64,000 nt of DNA, from positions 310,001 to 374,000 of the forward strand of contig NZ_JASEEQ010000001.1 in the NCBI RefSeq assembly GCF_030019515.1. Reading direction: 5' to 3'. This stretch comes from Nocardioides sp. (GTDB lineage Bacteria; Actinomycetota; Actinomycetes; Propionibacteriales; Nocardioidaceae). Of this stretch, positions 8,374 to 20,212 are shown one piece after another; positions within the stretch are counted from its first letter, which is position 1; each line of letters begins with the position of its first letter. The position numbers and the translations under genes were made by a program. The notes under the pieces are model-generated. The model saw only the letters and a program-made list of their open reading frames with translations. It did not search any database and was not told the origin of the DNA.

Positions 8374-9636
8374 ATGTCGTTCCTTCGCCGCCAGCTCGTG
8401 ACCGCCGCCCTGACCGCGAACGCGATCCGCCCGGTGCCGGGCTTCCGGGTCGCGATCCCCTCGTTCGCCGCCGGCTGGCTGACCACGGAGCTGGCGCCGC
8501 ACCTGATGGCGCTGACCGCCGCGGACACCGCCGCGCACGTACGCCGGCGCCGGCGCAGCCGTGCCGGGCTGGCGCTGGCAGCGGCCAACCTCGCCGGGCA
8601 GGCCTTCCTGGTCGACCAGGCACGCCGGGTGCGCACCGAGGCCGAGGACGCCCTGGTCGAGGGCCTCGGCTACGACTACATCGAGCAGCTGGACGCCAAG
8701 CCCACCCCCGCCGAGCTCGCGGTGCCGTGGCGCCGGCTGGTCAACCCGTTCCGGATGCGCGACCTCGCGGTCCGGGTCGACAAGAACGTCGCCTACGCCC
8801 CCGAGCACGGCAAGCGCGGTCTGCTGGACGTGTACCGGCCCGCCGAGGGCGCGGTGACCGGAGCCCCGGTCCTGCTCCAGGTCCACGGCGGCGGCTGGAC
8901 GATCGGCAACAAGGACCAGCAGGGCATCCCGCTGATGCACCACCTCGCCGCGAAGGGCTGGGTCTGCGTCGCGATCAACTACCGCCTCGCCCCCCGCGAC
9001 CCGTTCCCGGCGCAGATCGTGGACGTCAAGCGGGCGATCGCCTGGATCCGCGAGCACATCGAGGAGTACGGCGGCGACCCGGACTACATCGCCATCACCG
9101 GCGGCTCGGCCGGCGGGCACCTCACCGCCCTGGCCGCCGTGACCGCGAACGACCCGGCGTACCAGCCCGGCTTCGAGGGCGCGGACACCAGCGTCGCGGT
9201 GGCGGTCCCCCACTACGGCGTCTACGACTTCGCCGGCTGCACGGGCCTGCGCAGCGCCGAGCAGATGCGCGACCAGTTCCTGGCGCCGCGGGTGGTCAGG
9301 CGCAGCTGGGCCGACGACCCGGAGGTCTTCGAGGCCGGCACACCGCTGCTCCGGGTGGGCAAGGACGCACCCGACTTCTTCGTGCTGCACGGCGCCCACG
9401 ACTCGCTGGTGTCGGTGGAGCAGGCGCGACTGTTCGTCCAGCGGCTCCGCGAGGTCTCCGGCGCGACCGTGGTCTACGCCGAGCTGCCCGGCGCCCAGCA
9501 CGCGTTCGACGTGTTCCCCTCGATCCGCAGCCAGCACGTGGTCCGCGCCATCGATCGCTACCTGCAGTGGCACTGGAACGGCTGGCGCCGCGAGCACGGC
9601 GTCCCCGCCCCGACCTCGGGAGCCGGCGGAGACTAG
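8374..9636 (+). CDS. LipM-like alpha/beta hydrolase (esterase)
   Basis: A 420-residue protein with a hydrophobic, basic N-terminal part (about 1-110) and a C-terminal hormone-sensitive-lipase type hydrolase. HGGGW is the oxyanion-hole motif, GGSAGG carries the catalytic serine, HGAHDSLV the aspartate and GAQHAF the histidine. Length and domain plan resemble mycobacterial LipM. The ATG at 8374 starts MSFLRRQLVTAA, a plausible membrane-associating N-terminus. Its stop overlaps the stop of the convergent lytic transglycosylase gene by four bases. A KstR-like sequence with one outer mismatch (CCGAACCCGTTCTA, 8350-8363) lies immediately upstream, but this could be chance. Confidence 0.86.
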   Translation: MSFLRRQLVTAALTANAIRPVPGFRVAIPSFAAGWLTTELAPHLMALTAADTAAHVRRRRRSRAGLALAAANLAGQAFLVDQARRVRTEAEDALVEGLGYDYIEQLDAKPTPAELAVPWRRLVNPFRMRDLAVRVDKNVAYAPEHGKRGLLDVYRPAEGAVTGAPVLLQVHGGGWTIGNKDQQGIPLMHHLAAKGWVCVAINYRLAPRDPFPAQIVDVKRAIAWIREHIEEYGGDPDYIAITGGSAGGHLTALAAVTANDPAYQPGFEGADTSVAVAVPHYGVYDFAGCTGLRSAEQMRDQFLAPRVVRRSWADDPEVFEAGTPLLRVGKDAPDFFVLHGAHDSLVSVEQARLFVQRLREVSGATVVYAELPGAQHAFDVFPSIRSQHVVRAIDRYLQWHWNGWRREHGVPAPTSGAGGD

Positions 9637-11051
9637 CTCCTACCCTCCGGCTCGGCGGGAGCCGGCGGGGCCTCGGGGCGGTAGGCGTCCTCGCCGATCG
9701 CGACCAGCGCGGGATCCTCGTCGTTGGTCGCCGGGACCGTCACGGTCACGGTCACCTCGGTGTCGGCCAGGCCGGCCAGCTCCTCGGCGTTGGTCTCGAC
9801 CGTGCCGTCGGCGTCGAAGTCCGCGAGCGCGGTGGTCGCGAGCACCTCGTCGTCGCCGACCTCGAGGACGAGGTCGTCGAGGCACCAGGCGGGCTCGTCC
9901 TCGGTCCCGCAGGCCTGCAGGGTCCCGGTGAGCTCCTCGGTCGCGGCGGGCTCGGCCGTCGGGTCAGTCGGGTCAGTGGGGTCAGTGGGGTCAGTGGGGT
10001 CCGGCGTGGGCTCGGGGGCCGCGGCGTTCGGGTCGGCCGAGGGCTCCGTCGTCGGGTCGTCCGCGGGGTCGGTCGTCGGGTCGGCTGTCGGGCCGCTCGT
10101 CGGGGCGTGCCCGGGGCCGGGGCCGACCGGCTCGACCGGGTGCCCGTGGGTGCCCTGATCGGCGTGCGGCGCGCCGTGCTCCGGGTCGGCCGCCTCGGGA
10201 CCGGCGGGAGTCGCCTGGCCGGTGAGCGGACCGAGGGCACGCACCACGAGCGGGGCGTCGCCGTACGTCGTCGGCACCGGCAGCGCGTAGTCGCCGGCCC
10301 GGTAGGCGCGCTCGGCCGCGAGCACGTCGCGGGCGTACGCCGCCGAGGGGTTGTAGCGCAGCACCGCGGTGCGCCGTCCGGACCGGGTGTCGAGCTCGCC
10401 GGGCGCCGCGCACAGGAACACGGCGGCGCCGAGTGCGGCGTCGTCGAGGTCGTCGGCCGAGCGGAGCCCGTCACCGTCCGCATCCACGCCCACCGCCGCC
10501 CAGGTGCTGGGCAGGAACTGCATCGGCCCGACCGCGCGGTCCCAGCGCCGGTCGCCGTCGACGGTGCCGGCATCGGTGTCGCGCACCCGGGCGACCGGCC
10601 CGGTGCCGTCGAGGGCGACGCCGCGGATCAGCGGGGCGGACACCCCGTCCGAGCCGAGGGCGGCGCCGGCGTAGCGGCCGTGGTCGGACTCGACCCGGCC
10701 GATCGCCGCCAGCAGCGTCCAGGACAGCCCGCACCCGGGGTCGACCTCGCGCATCACCGCGGCGGCGGACCGGTAGGCGCCGACCGCCTCGACCGGGATG
10801 TCGAGGTGCGCGAGCGCCGCGGTCGTCATCACCCGATCGCCCCGGGGCTCGTGGGCGACCTGCCGCGTCTGGGTCGACGACGGGGTGACGACCGGCGCAC
10901 CGGCCCCGGAGTCGACGGCGATCACCACGTCCCGCGCCGGACCGGGTCCGGCGGCCGGGCCACCGCCGGGCGACGACGCGGCGACCGCGGCGACGGTCGC
11001 CAGGGTGGCGACCGCGCCGGCGGCCAGTCGAACGGTCCGGATGGCGTGCAT
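9633..11051 (-). CDS. secreted lytic transglycosylase with repeat linker
   Basis: A 472-residue exported protein. Residues 1-26 are a signal peptide (MHAIRTVRLAAGAVATLA then AxA). Residues about 85-250 form a lytic transglycosylase fold: AIGRVESDHGRY holds the catalytic Glu and GPMQFLPSTW is the family signature; it should cleave peptidoglycan glycan strands outside the membrane. DADGDGLRSADDLDDAA resembles a calcium-binding loop. A Pro/Thr/Asp linker with (PTD)n repeats at roughly 335-395 leads to a C-terminal acidic domain of about 80 residues with two cysteines that I do not recognise. The ATG at 11051 starts directly at the signal peptide. Confidence 0.85.
   Translation of the reverse strand: MHAIRTVRLAAGAVATLATVAAVAASSPGGGPAAGPGPARDVVIAVDSGAGAPVVTPSSTQTRQVAHEPRGDRVMTTAALAHLDIPVEAVGAYRSAAAVMREVDPGCGLSWTLLAAIGRVESDHGRYAGAALGSDGVSAPLIRGVALDGTGPVARVRDTDAGTVDGDRRWDRAVGPMQFLPSTWAAVGVDADGDGLRSADDLDDAALGAAVFLCAAPGELDTRSGRRTAVLRYNPSAAYARDVLAAERAYRAGDYALPVPTTYGDAPLVVRALGPLTGQATPAGPEAADPEHGAPHADQGTHGHPVEPVGPGPGHAPTSGPTADPTTDPADDPTTEPSADPNAAAPEPTPDPTDPTDPTDPTDPTAEPAATEELTGTLQACGTEDEPAWCLDDLVLEVGDDEVLATTALADFDADGTVETNAEELAGLADTEVTVTVTVPATNDEDPALVAIGEDAYRPEAPPAPAEPEGRS
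9962..9997. repeat. nine-base tandem repeat coding Pro-Thr-Asp
   Basis: Four consecutive copies of GGTCAGT(C/G)G encode the PTD repeats of the transglycosylase linker. Such a perfect short repeat could vary in number between strains. Confidence 0.8.
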
Positions 11052-11092
11052 GGGTACGGCGTCCTCATCCCTCCGTCGGCGGCGCGGGCTCC

Positions 11093-11128
11093 TCCAGTGT
11101 GCGCCTCGGATCCAGTGTGCGCCTCGGA
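11093..11128. repeat. 18-base perfect tandem duplication
   Basis: TCCAGTGTGCGCCTCGGA occurs twice back to back in the 137-base gap between the fadE34-like gene and the transglycosylase gene. No function is evident; both copies sit in the leader of the transglycosylase gene. Confidence 0.85.
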
Positions 11129-11188
11129 TCCACAACCACATACCCCCGAAGGAGGGATTGACTTCCACGGGGGTCCCGCGCGGGCCGT

Positions 11189-15142
<3,954 letters not shown>

Positions 15143-15150
<8 letters not shown>

Positions 15151-15892
15151 CGGCCGGCTTGCGGAAGTAGAGGACCATGCTCTTGCCGATCAGCGGGTCG
15201 AGGACCCGGCCGGCCAGCTGGAGCGCCTTGGGCTGCTTCATGATCTCCCACACCAGGAGCTTGTGGTAGGTCCGGGCGAGGACGTGGTCGTCGTTGGTCA
15301 CGCCGACCGCGCACTTGATCCACCAGTACGGCGCATGCAGGCCGTGGGCGTAGTCCTTGCCCTCGAAGACCATGGCGTCGCCGGGGTTGCCGTCGTTGTA
15401 GCGCCCGGCCTTGGTGACCTTGTCGATCAGCTCGTGGTCGGTGTAGATCCGGATGTGGCCGCCCGGGGCGTTGTGGTAGTCGTCGGAGAGCCGCCAGTTG
15501 ATGACCTCGGGCAGCCAGCGGGGCACCGAGACGGCCAGCGTGCCGCCGGGCCGCAGCACCCGGACCAGCTCCTTGATGGCGTCCACGTCCTGGTGGATGT
15601 GCTCAAGCACCTCGGCCGCGACGATCCGGTCGAACTCGCCGTCGGCGAACGGCAGCTGCAGGGCGTCGCCCTGCTTGATGTCGGCCTCGGCGCCCTCGGG
15701 CACCTCGCCGTTCTCCTTCATCGCGCCGAAGATCTCCAGGACGCCGGCCAGCTCGTCGGCGTCCATGTCGAAGGCGACGACGTCGGCGCCGCGGCGGTAC
15801 ATCTCGAACGCGTGCCGCCCGCCGCCGGCACCCATGTCGAGGACGCGCTCGCCCGGGCGCAGGCCGAGCCGGTCGAAGTCGACGGTGAGCAT
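15143..15892 (-). CDS. class I SAM-dependent methyltransferase (UbiE-like)
   Basis: A 249-residue methyltransferase. VLDMGAGGGRHAFEMYRRG is motif I, IVAAEVLEHI and VLRPGGTLAVSVP are motifs II-III of the Methyltransf_11 group. The C-terminal 90 residues are aromatic-rich (HAPYWWIKCAVG), suggesting a large or hydrophobic acceptor. The ATG at 15892 shares one base with the glycosyltransferase stop (TGATG), and the 3' end overlaps the barrel protein by eight bases, so the three genes form one transcript. Acceptor unknown. Confidence 0.82.
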
Positions 15893-17172
15893 CAGATCTC
15901 CTCGGTGGTCGTCTCGACGAGCTCGACGCCAGGAGCCGTCGAGGCCCAGTAGTCCTCGATCACGTCCTCGTATGCCGCCGCGACCTTCTGCGCGACCGCG
16001 CGCCAGCTGAACAGCTCCTCGACCCGCCGGCGGCCGGCGGCGCCGTACCGCTCCCGTCGCTCGGGGTCGTCGAGGAGGGCGGCGATCGCGGCAGTCAGCT
16101 CGCCCACGTCGCTCGGGGTGACCAGGTCGGCGCACAGCCCGTCGGGGCCGACGACCTCGGGGATCGCCCCGGCCCGGGAGACCACGAGCGGGGTGGCGCA
16201 GGCCATCAGCTCGGCAGTCGGCAGCGAGAAGCCCTCGTAGAGCGAAGGCACGCAGGCGATCTCCGCCGAGCCCATCAGCTCGACCAGCTCGGCGTCGCTG
16301 ACGCCGTGCACGAACCGGACGGCGTCGCCGATCGAGAGCTTGTCGATGAGCCGCTCGGTGCGCCCGCCCGGCGTCGGCTTGGTGACGAGCAGCAGCTCGA
16401 GGTCGCGCTCGGTGCGCAGCTTGGCGAACGCCTCGAGCAGCGTCGAGATGCCCTTCATCGGCGCGTCGGCACTGGCCATCGCGAGGATCCGGCCGGGGAC
16501 ACGGGGCTTGGTGGGCGGCACGAAGCCGTCGTCGACGCCGAGCAGGATCACCTGCATCCGTTCGGGGTCGACGCCGAAGTCCTTGACGATGTCGCGCTTG
16601 GACGTCTCCGAGGGGGTCATGATCCTGCGCGCCTGGCGCGCGACCCGGCCCTGCATCCTCAAGAAGCCGTACCAGCGGCTGAGCGTGAGCTTGCGCCACG
16701 GGTTGCGGGTGGAGCCGATGTCGATGCGCCGGTCGAAGGTGATCGGGTGGTGCAGCGTGGTGATCAGCGGCAGCCCCATCTTCTCGATCTCGAGCAGGCC
16801 GTAGCCGAGCACCTGGTTGTCGTGCACGATGTCGAAGTCGTCGACCCGGTCGCGCAGGGCCCGGGCCGCGCGCAGGCTGAACGTCTTCGGCTCGGGGAAG
16901 CCGGCGGCGCACATCGTCGCGAACTCCTCGACGTCGATGCGGTCGCGGAACTCCTTGAGCTTGGGCACCCGGAACGGGTCCGGCTCGCGGTAGAGGTCGA
17001 GGCTGGGCAGCTTGGTGAGGGTCACGCCCTCGTCGAGGTCGGGGTAGGGCTGGCCGGAGAACACCTCGACCGAGTGGCCCAGGTTGGTCAGCTCGCGACT
17101 GAGGTGCCGGATGTAGATGCCTTGCCCCCCGCAGTGGGGCTTGCTCCGGTAGGACAACAGTGCGACCCGCAT
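15892..17172 (-). CDS. GT4-family glycosyltransferase
   Basis: A 426-residue glycosyltransferase with the GT-B fold. The N-terminal domain has the GGQGIYIRHLSREL nucleotide-sugar/acceptor loop and LITTLHHPI; the C-terminal domain has PSLYEGFSLPTAELMACATP, the GT4 E-x7-E motif that binds the donor diphosphate. ATG 17172 was preferred over GTG 17178 because a GAGAGAGG ribosome site lies at proper distance. It heads a three-gene operon and is divergent from kstR, with a KstR box in the shared region, so sterol-responsive expression is likely. Donor and acceptor are unknown; transfer to a lipid or to an intracellular polysaccharide are both possible. Confidence 0.85.
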   Translation of the reverse strand: MRVALLSYRSKPHCGGQGIYIRHLSRELTNLGHSVEVFSGQPYPDLDEGVTLTKLPSLDLYREPDPFRVPKLKEFRDRIDVEEFATMCAAGFPEPKTFSLRAARALRDRVDDFDIVHDNQVLGYGLLEIEKMGLPLITTLHHPITFDRRIDIGSTRNPWRKLTLSRWYGFLRMQGRVARQARRIMTPSETSKRDIVKDFGVDPERMQVILLGVDDGFVPPTKPRVPGRILAMASADAPMKGISTLLEAFAKLRTERDLELLLVTKPTPGGRTERLIDKLSIGDAVRFVHGVSDAELVELMGSAEIACVPSLYEGFSLPTAELMACATPLVVSRAGAIPEVVGPDGLCADLVTPSDVGELTAAIAALLDDPERRERYGAAGRRRVEELFSWRAVAQKVAAAYEDVIEDYWASTAPGVELVETTTEEI

Positions 17173-17247
17173 CCGCACCCTCTCTCTCGGACCTCCGGCG
17201 GCCGGAGGAGATCGCCGGATGCGTGGGACACGCCGTGCCGGACAAAC

Positions 17248-17261
17248 TGGAACGTGTTCCT
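17248..17261. promoter_or_regulatory. KstR operator, kstR autoregulation / GT operon
   Basis: TGGAACGTGTTCCT matches the KstR consensus apart from the final base. It lies between kstR (start 17372) and the glycosyltransferase operon (start 17172), fitting autoregulation as known for mycobacterial KstR. Confidence 0.75.
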
Positions 17262-17371
17262 ATTCTAGGTCACGGATTGATAGCCTAGTCGCTGTTACCA
17301 GCGGGTCACGTCGGGGTTCACTAGACTCAGCGGGCCAACGGCGTTCCGACAGCCATCAGATGGGGGTCCGT

Positions 17372-17977
17372 GTGAGCAGCGCCAACTCGCTGACGGTCGA
17401 CGAGCTGGGCTCCGCAGCCCAGCGCGACCGGCGCAAGCGCATCCTGGACGCGACGATCGCGCTCGCGTCCCAGGGCGGCTTCGATGCCGTCCAGATGCGC
17501 GCGGTCGCGGAGCAGGCCGACGTGGCCCTCGGCACCCTCTACCGGTACTTCCCCTCGAAGATCCACCTGCTCGTCTCGGCGCTGCAGCGCGAGTTCGAGC
17601 GCACCGAGGCGGCGCTGAGGGACCGGCCCGTCGAGGGTGACACGACCGCCGACCGGGTCATCAACGTCCTCAAGCGCACCACCCGCGGCATGCAGAGCGA
17701 CGCGAAGCTCACCGAGGCCCTCACCCGGGCGTTCATGTTCGCCGACGCCTCGGTGCAGGCCGAGATCCACCAGGTCGGCATGCTGCTGACCTCGATGCTG
17801 ACCCGGGTGATGCGTCCCGAGGACCACGACGAGCTCACCGAGGAGGACGTCGCGATCGCCAAGGTGATCGGCGACGTCTGGCTCTCCGCGCTCGTCGGCT
17901 GGGTCACCGGCCGCAACTCCGCCGCCGAGACCGGCCAGCAGATCGAGGTCGCGGTCCGCCTGCTCCTGCGCGACTGA
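17372..17977 (+). CDS. kstR: TetR-family repressor of sterol catabolism KstR
   Basis: A 201-residue TetR-family repressor closely resembling mycobacterial KstR (199 residues): ELGSAAQRDRRKRILDAT, FDAVQMRAVAEQADVALGTL, YRYFPSKIHLLVSAL (the recognition-helix region) and FMFADASVQAEI correspond almost residue for residue. KstR binds 3-oxo-cholestenoyl-type CoA thioesters and then releases operators of uptake and side-chain genes. GTG 17372 was chosen because GGGGG precedes it at a suitable distance and the length then matches the family; ATG 17360 is an alternative. Its own promoter carries a KstR-like box. This identification underlies the operator calls in this window. Confidence 0.93.
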   Translation: MSSANSLTVDELGSAAQRDRRKRILDATIALASQGGFDAVQMRAVAEQADVALGTLYRYFPSKIHLLVSALQREFERTEAALRDRPVEGDTTADRVINVLKRTTRGMQSDAKLTEALTRAFMFADASVQAEIHQVGMLLTSMLTRVMRPEDHDELTEEDVAIAKVIGDVWLSALVGWVTGRNSAAETGQQIEVAVRLLLRD

Positions 17978-18023
17978 CACCTGTCTGGTGCCACCGGCCG
18001 CCCGCGGTGCGATACTGGCCGTG

Positions 18024-18242
18024 ATGACCAATCAAGCACGGGCGCGACGCCATCTGGCGAGCAGCCCCTTCCGACCCGATCCTGAGCCCATCATCCCGGA
18101 GTTCGAGGTCGCGGACCTCGTCACCCACGACACCCACGGCATGGGTCGCGTCACCCACGTCGACGCCGGCGCAGTGATGGTGGACTTCGGCGCGCAGACG
18201 CTTCGCATCCCGCGCCCGTTCCACAAGATGTCCAAGCTCTAG
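18024..18242 (+). CDS. small CarD/TRCF-like tudor-fold protein
   Basis: A 72-residue basic-then-acidic protein. Residues about 28-72 (FEVADLVTHDTHGMGRVTHV, then VDFGAQTLRIPRPFHKM) have the pattern of a small SH3/tudor-like domain as in the RNA-polymerase interaction domain of CarD and TRCF. CarD itself is about 160 residues with a helical DNA-binding half, which is absent. ATG 18024 directly follows an in-frame GTG at 18021. Similar short proteins occur in actinobacteria without known function; binding RNA polymerase is only a hypothesis. Confidence 0.65.
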   Translation: MTNQARARRHLASSPFRPDPEPIIPEFEVADLVTHDTHGMGRVTHVDAGAVMVDFGAQTLRIPRPFHKMSKL

Positions 18243-18275
18243 CCGGCGTACGACACCGTGGGTCGAGGCTGAGCC

Positions 18276-19841
18276 TCAGCCCCCGCCCGCCGGCAGCGCC
18301 TCCAGCACGATGTCGGGGTTGTCCCGCGCGGTGACGTTCGCCCGCCACTGGTCGACGAACAGCGCCAGGTGGGTGCCGTCGCTGCGCCCGAGGACCTCGA
18401 CGCCCCGCATCCCGGCCAGCGTCGAGGCCCCGGCGGCGTCGGTGCGCCGGGCGACCTGGTAGTCGAGCCGGGAGAACCGGATCGGGGCGTTGAACTCGTT
18501 GGTCATCCGGTCCTCGACGACCTCGAACTGCATCGGGCCGACGGCCGCCAGCACCGGGTTCTGGTCACCGCGCAGGTCCGAGCGCAGCACCTGCACGACG
18601 CCCTCCTGGTCCAGCTGCTCGATGCCCCGGCGGAACTGCTTGAAGCGGCCGATGTCGCCGGCGCTCGCAGTGACGAAGTGCTCGGGCGCGAAGCTCGGGA
18701 CGGGTGGGTACTCGATGCGCTCCCCGACGTACACGGTGTCGCCGACGCGCAGCGCCTGGGCATTGACGAAGCCGATGATGTCACCGGCCTCGGCGGTCTC
18801 GACCGAGGTCGTCTCGCGGCCGAAGACCGACTGCGCGAACTTGGTCGGAAAGGGTCGGCCGGTGCCTGCGTGGGTGACGACCATGCCGCGCTCGAACGTG
18901 CCCGAGACGACCCGGGCGTAGGCGAGCCGGTCGCGGTGGGCGCTGTTCATGCCCGACTGAACCTTGAAGACGAACGCGCTGAAGTCGTCGGTGACCCGAC
19001 GCACCGAGCCGTCGACGCCCTCGGCGGGACCCGGGCCCGGGGCGATGTCGAGCAGCAGCTCCAGCAGCTGTGCGACGCCGAAGTTCTGCAGCGCCGAGGC
19101 GAACACGACCGGCGTGGTCTCGCCGGCCAGGAACCGCTCCTGGTCGTGGTCCGCGCCGTCCAAGGTGAGCAGCTCGTGCTCCTCGACCGCGGCGGCCCAG
19201 CAGTGCGCGTCGGCCTCCTCGACCATGCCGGGCACCAGGCGCTGCTCGGGCGCCCGGGTCGCGCCGCCCGCGGTGCGGGTGTACTTCACGAACTCGCCGG
19301 TACGGCGGTCCACGACGCCGCGGAAGTCGCCGGCCTCGCCGACCGGCCAGGTGAGCGGCGTGGGGCGCAGCTTGATCTTCTCCTGGATCAGGTCCATCAG
19401 CCCCAGGGCAGACAGGCCCGGACGGTCCCACTTGTTGATGACGGTGATCACCGGGATGCCGCGCAACGCGCAGACCTTGAAGAGCTTGAGCGTCTGCGGC
19501 TCGAGGCCCTTGCCGGCGTCGACCAGCATCACCGCGGAGTCGACGGCCGAGAGCACGCGGTAGGTGTCCTCGGAGAAGTCGCTGTGGCCCGGGGTGTCGA
19601 CGAGGTTGATCACGTGGTCACGGAAGACGAACTGGAGCGCGGCCGAGGTGATCGAGATGCCGCGCGCCTTCTCCATCGCCATCCAGTCCGAGACCGTCGC
19701 CCGCCGTTCGCCCTTGCCGTGGACGGCACCCGCCTCGGTGATCACCCGCGCGTGGAGAGCGAGCGCCTCGGTCAGTGTGGACTTGCCCGCGTCGGGGTGG
19801 CTGATGACGGCGAACGTACGGCGCGGGCGGGTGTCGGACAC
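18276..19841 (-). CDS. prfC: peptide chain release factor 3
   Basis: A 521-residue translational GTPase. HPDAGKST (G1), VDTPGHSDFSEDTYR (G3) and NKWDRPG (G4) are present, followed by the RF3-specific domains (GAVHGKGERRATVSDWMAMEK; GDIGRFKQFRRGIEQLDQEGVVQV). RF3 uses GTP to recycle RF1/RF2 from the ribosome after termination. GTG 19841 gives the usual length (about 525) and the usual N-terminus leading into RTFAVISHPDAGKS. No operon partner is visible; the 371 bases upstream lack an intact gene. Confidence 0.95.
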   Translation of the reverse strand: MSDTRPRRTFAVISHPDAGKSTLTEALALHARVITEAGAVHGKGERRATVSDWMAMEKARGISITSAALQFVFRDHVINLVDTPGHSDFSEDTYRVLSAVDSAVMLVDAGKGLEPQTLKLFKVCALRGIPVITVINKWDRPGLSALGLMDLIQEKIKLRPTPLTWPVGEAGDFRGVVDRRTGEFVKYTRTAGGATRAPEQRLVPGMVEEADAHCWAAAVEEHELLTLDGADHDQERFLAGETTPVVFASALQNFGVAQLLELLLDIAPGPGPAEGVDGSVRRVTDDFSAFVFKVQSGMNSAHRDRLAYARVVSGTFERGMVVTHAGTGRPFPTKFAQSVFGRETTSVETAEAGDIIGFVNAQALRVGDTVYVGERIEYPPVPSFAPEHFVTASAGDIGRFKQFRRGIEQLDQEGVVQVLRSDLRGDQNPVLAAVGPMQFEVVEDRMTNEFNAPIRFSRLDYQVARRTDAAGASTLAGMRGVEVLGRSDGTHLALFVDQWRANVTARDNPDIVLEALPAGGG

Positions 19842-20212
19842 TGCGCGAAATCTACCGGCTCGACCGGCGGACTCCCACTTCCCCGGCACCGCTCGCGAGC
19901 GCGACCGCGGCCTCCACGACGGCCTGCGACGCGCGAGGACCCCGAGCTCCTTGCCCCGTCCTGGTCGTGCAGCAGCTGGATGCGTCAGCCTTCGCCGTCG
20001 GCGTGGTCGACGCTGCGCAGTTCGTGCCGTACGCCGTGCTCGGTCATTCAGGAAATCCGGATCCCGCCCTGCTCCGAGCCGCCCGCCGCATACCCTGACG
20101 CCGTGCATCCACTGCCACGCTTCGGCCTGCCGACAACGAGCACGCCGCCTCGGGCCGCTTGCGGAACCGCTGCGCCTCGCCGAGCGAGTGTCCTGTCTTG
20201 AATCCTGCACGG
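19842..20212. other. 371-base region without an intact gene
   Basis: This must carry the prfC promoter. The part from about 19958 to 20098 contains an MFS-like fragment (separate entry); nothing else is recognisable. Confidence 0.6.
19958..20098 (+). pseudogene. possible relic of an MFS transporter gene
   Basis: One frame reads VVQQLDASAFAVGVVDAAQF then VPYAVLG, which resembles the segment between the first and second membrane helices of EntS-type MFS exporters. It has no start, then loses similarity and stops at 20096. About 30 codons only; it may be a chance resemblance. Confidence 0.25.
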
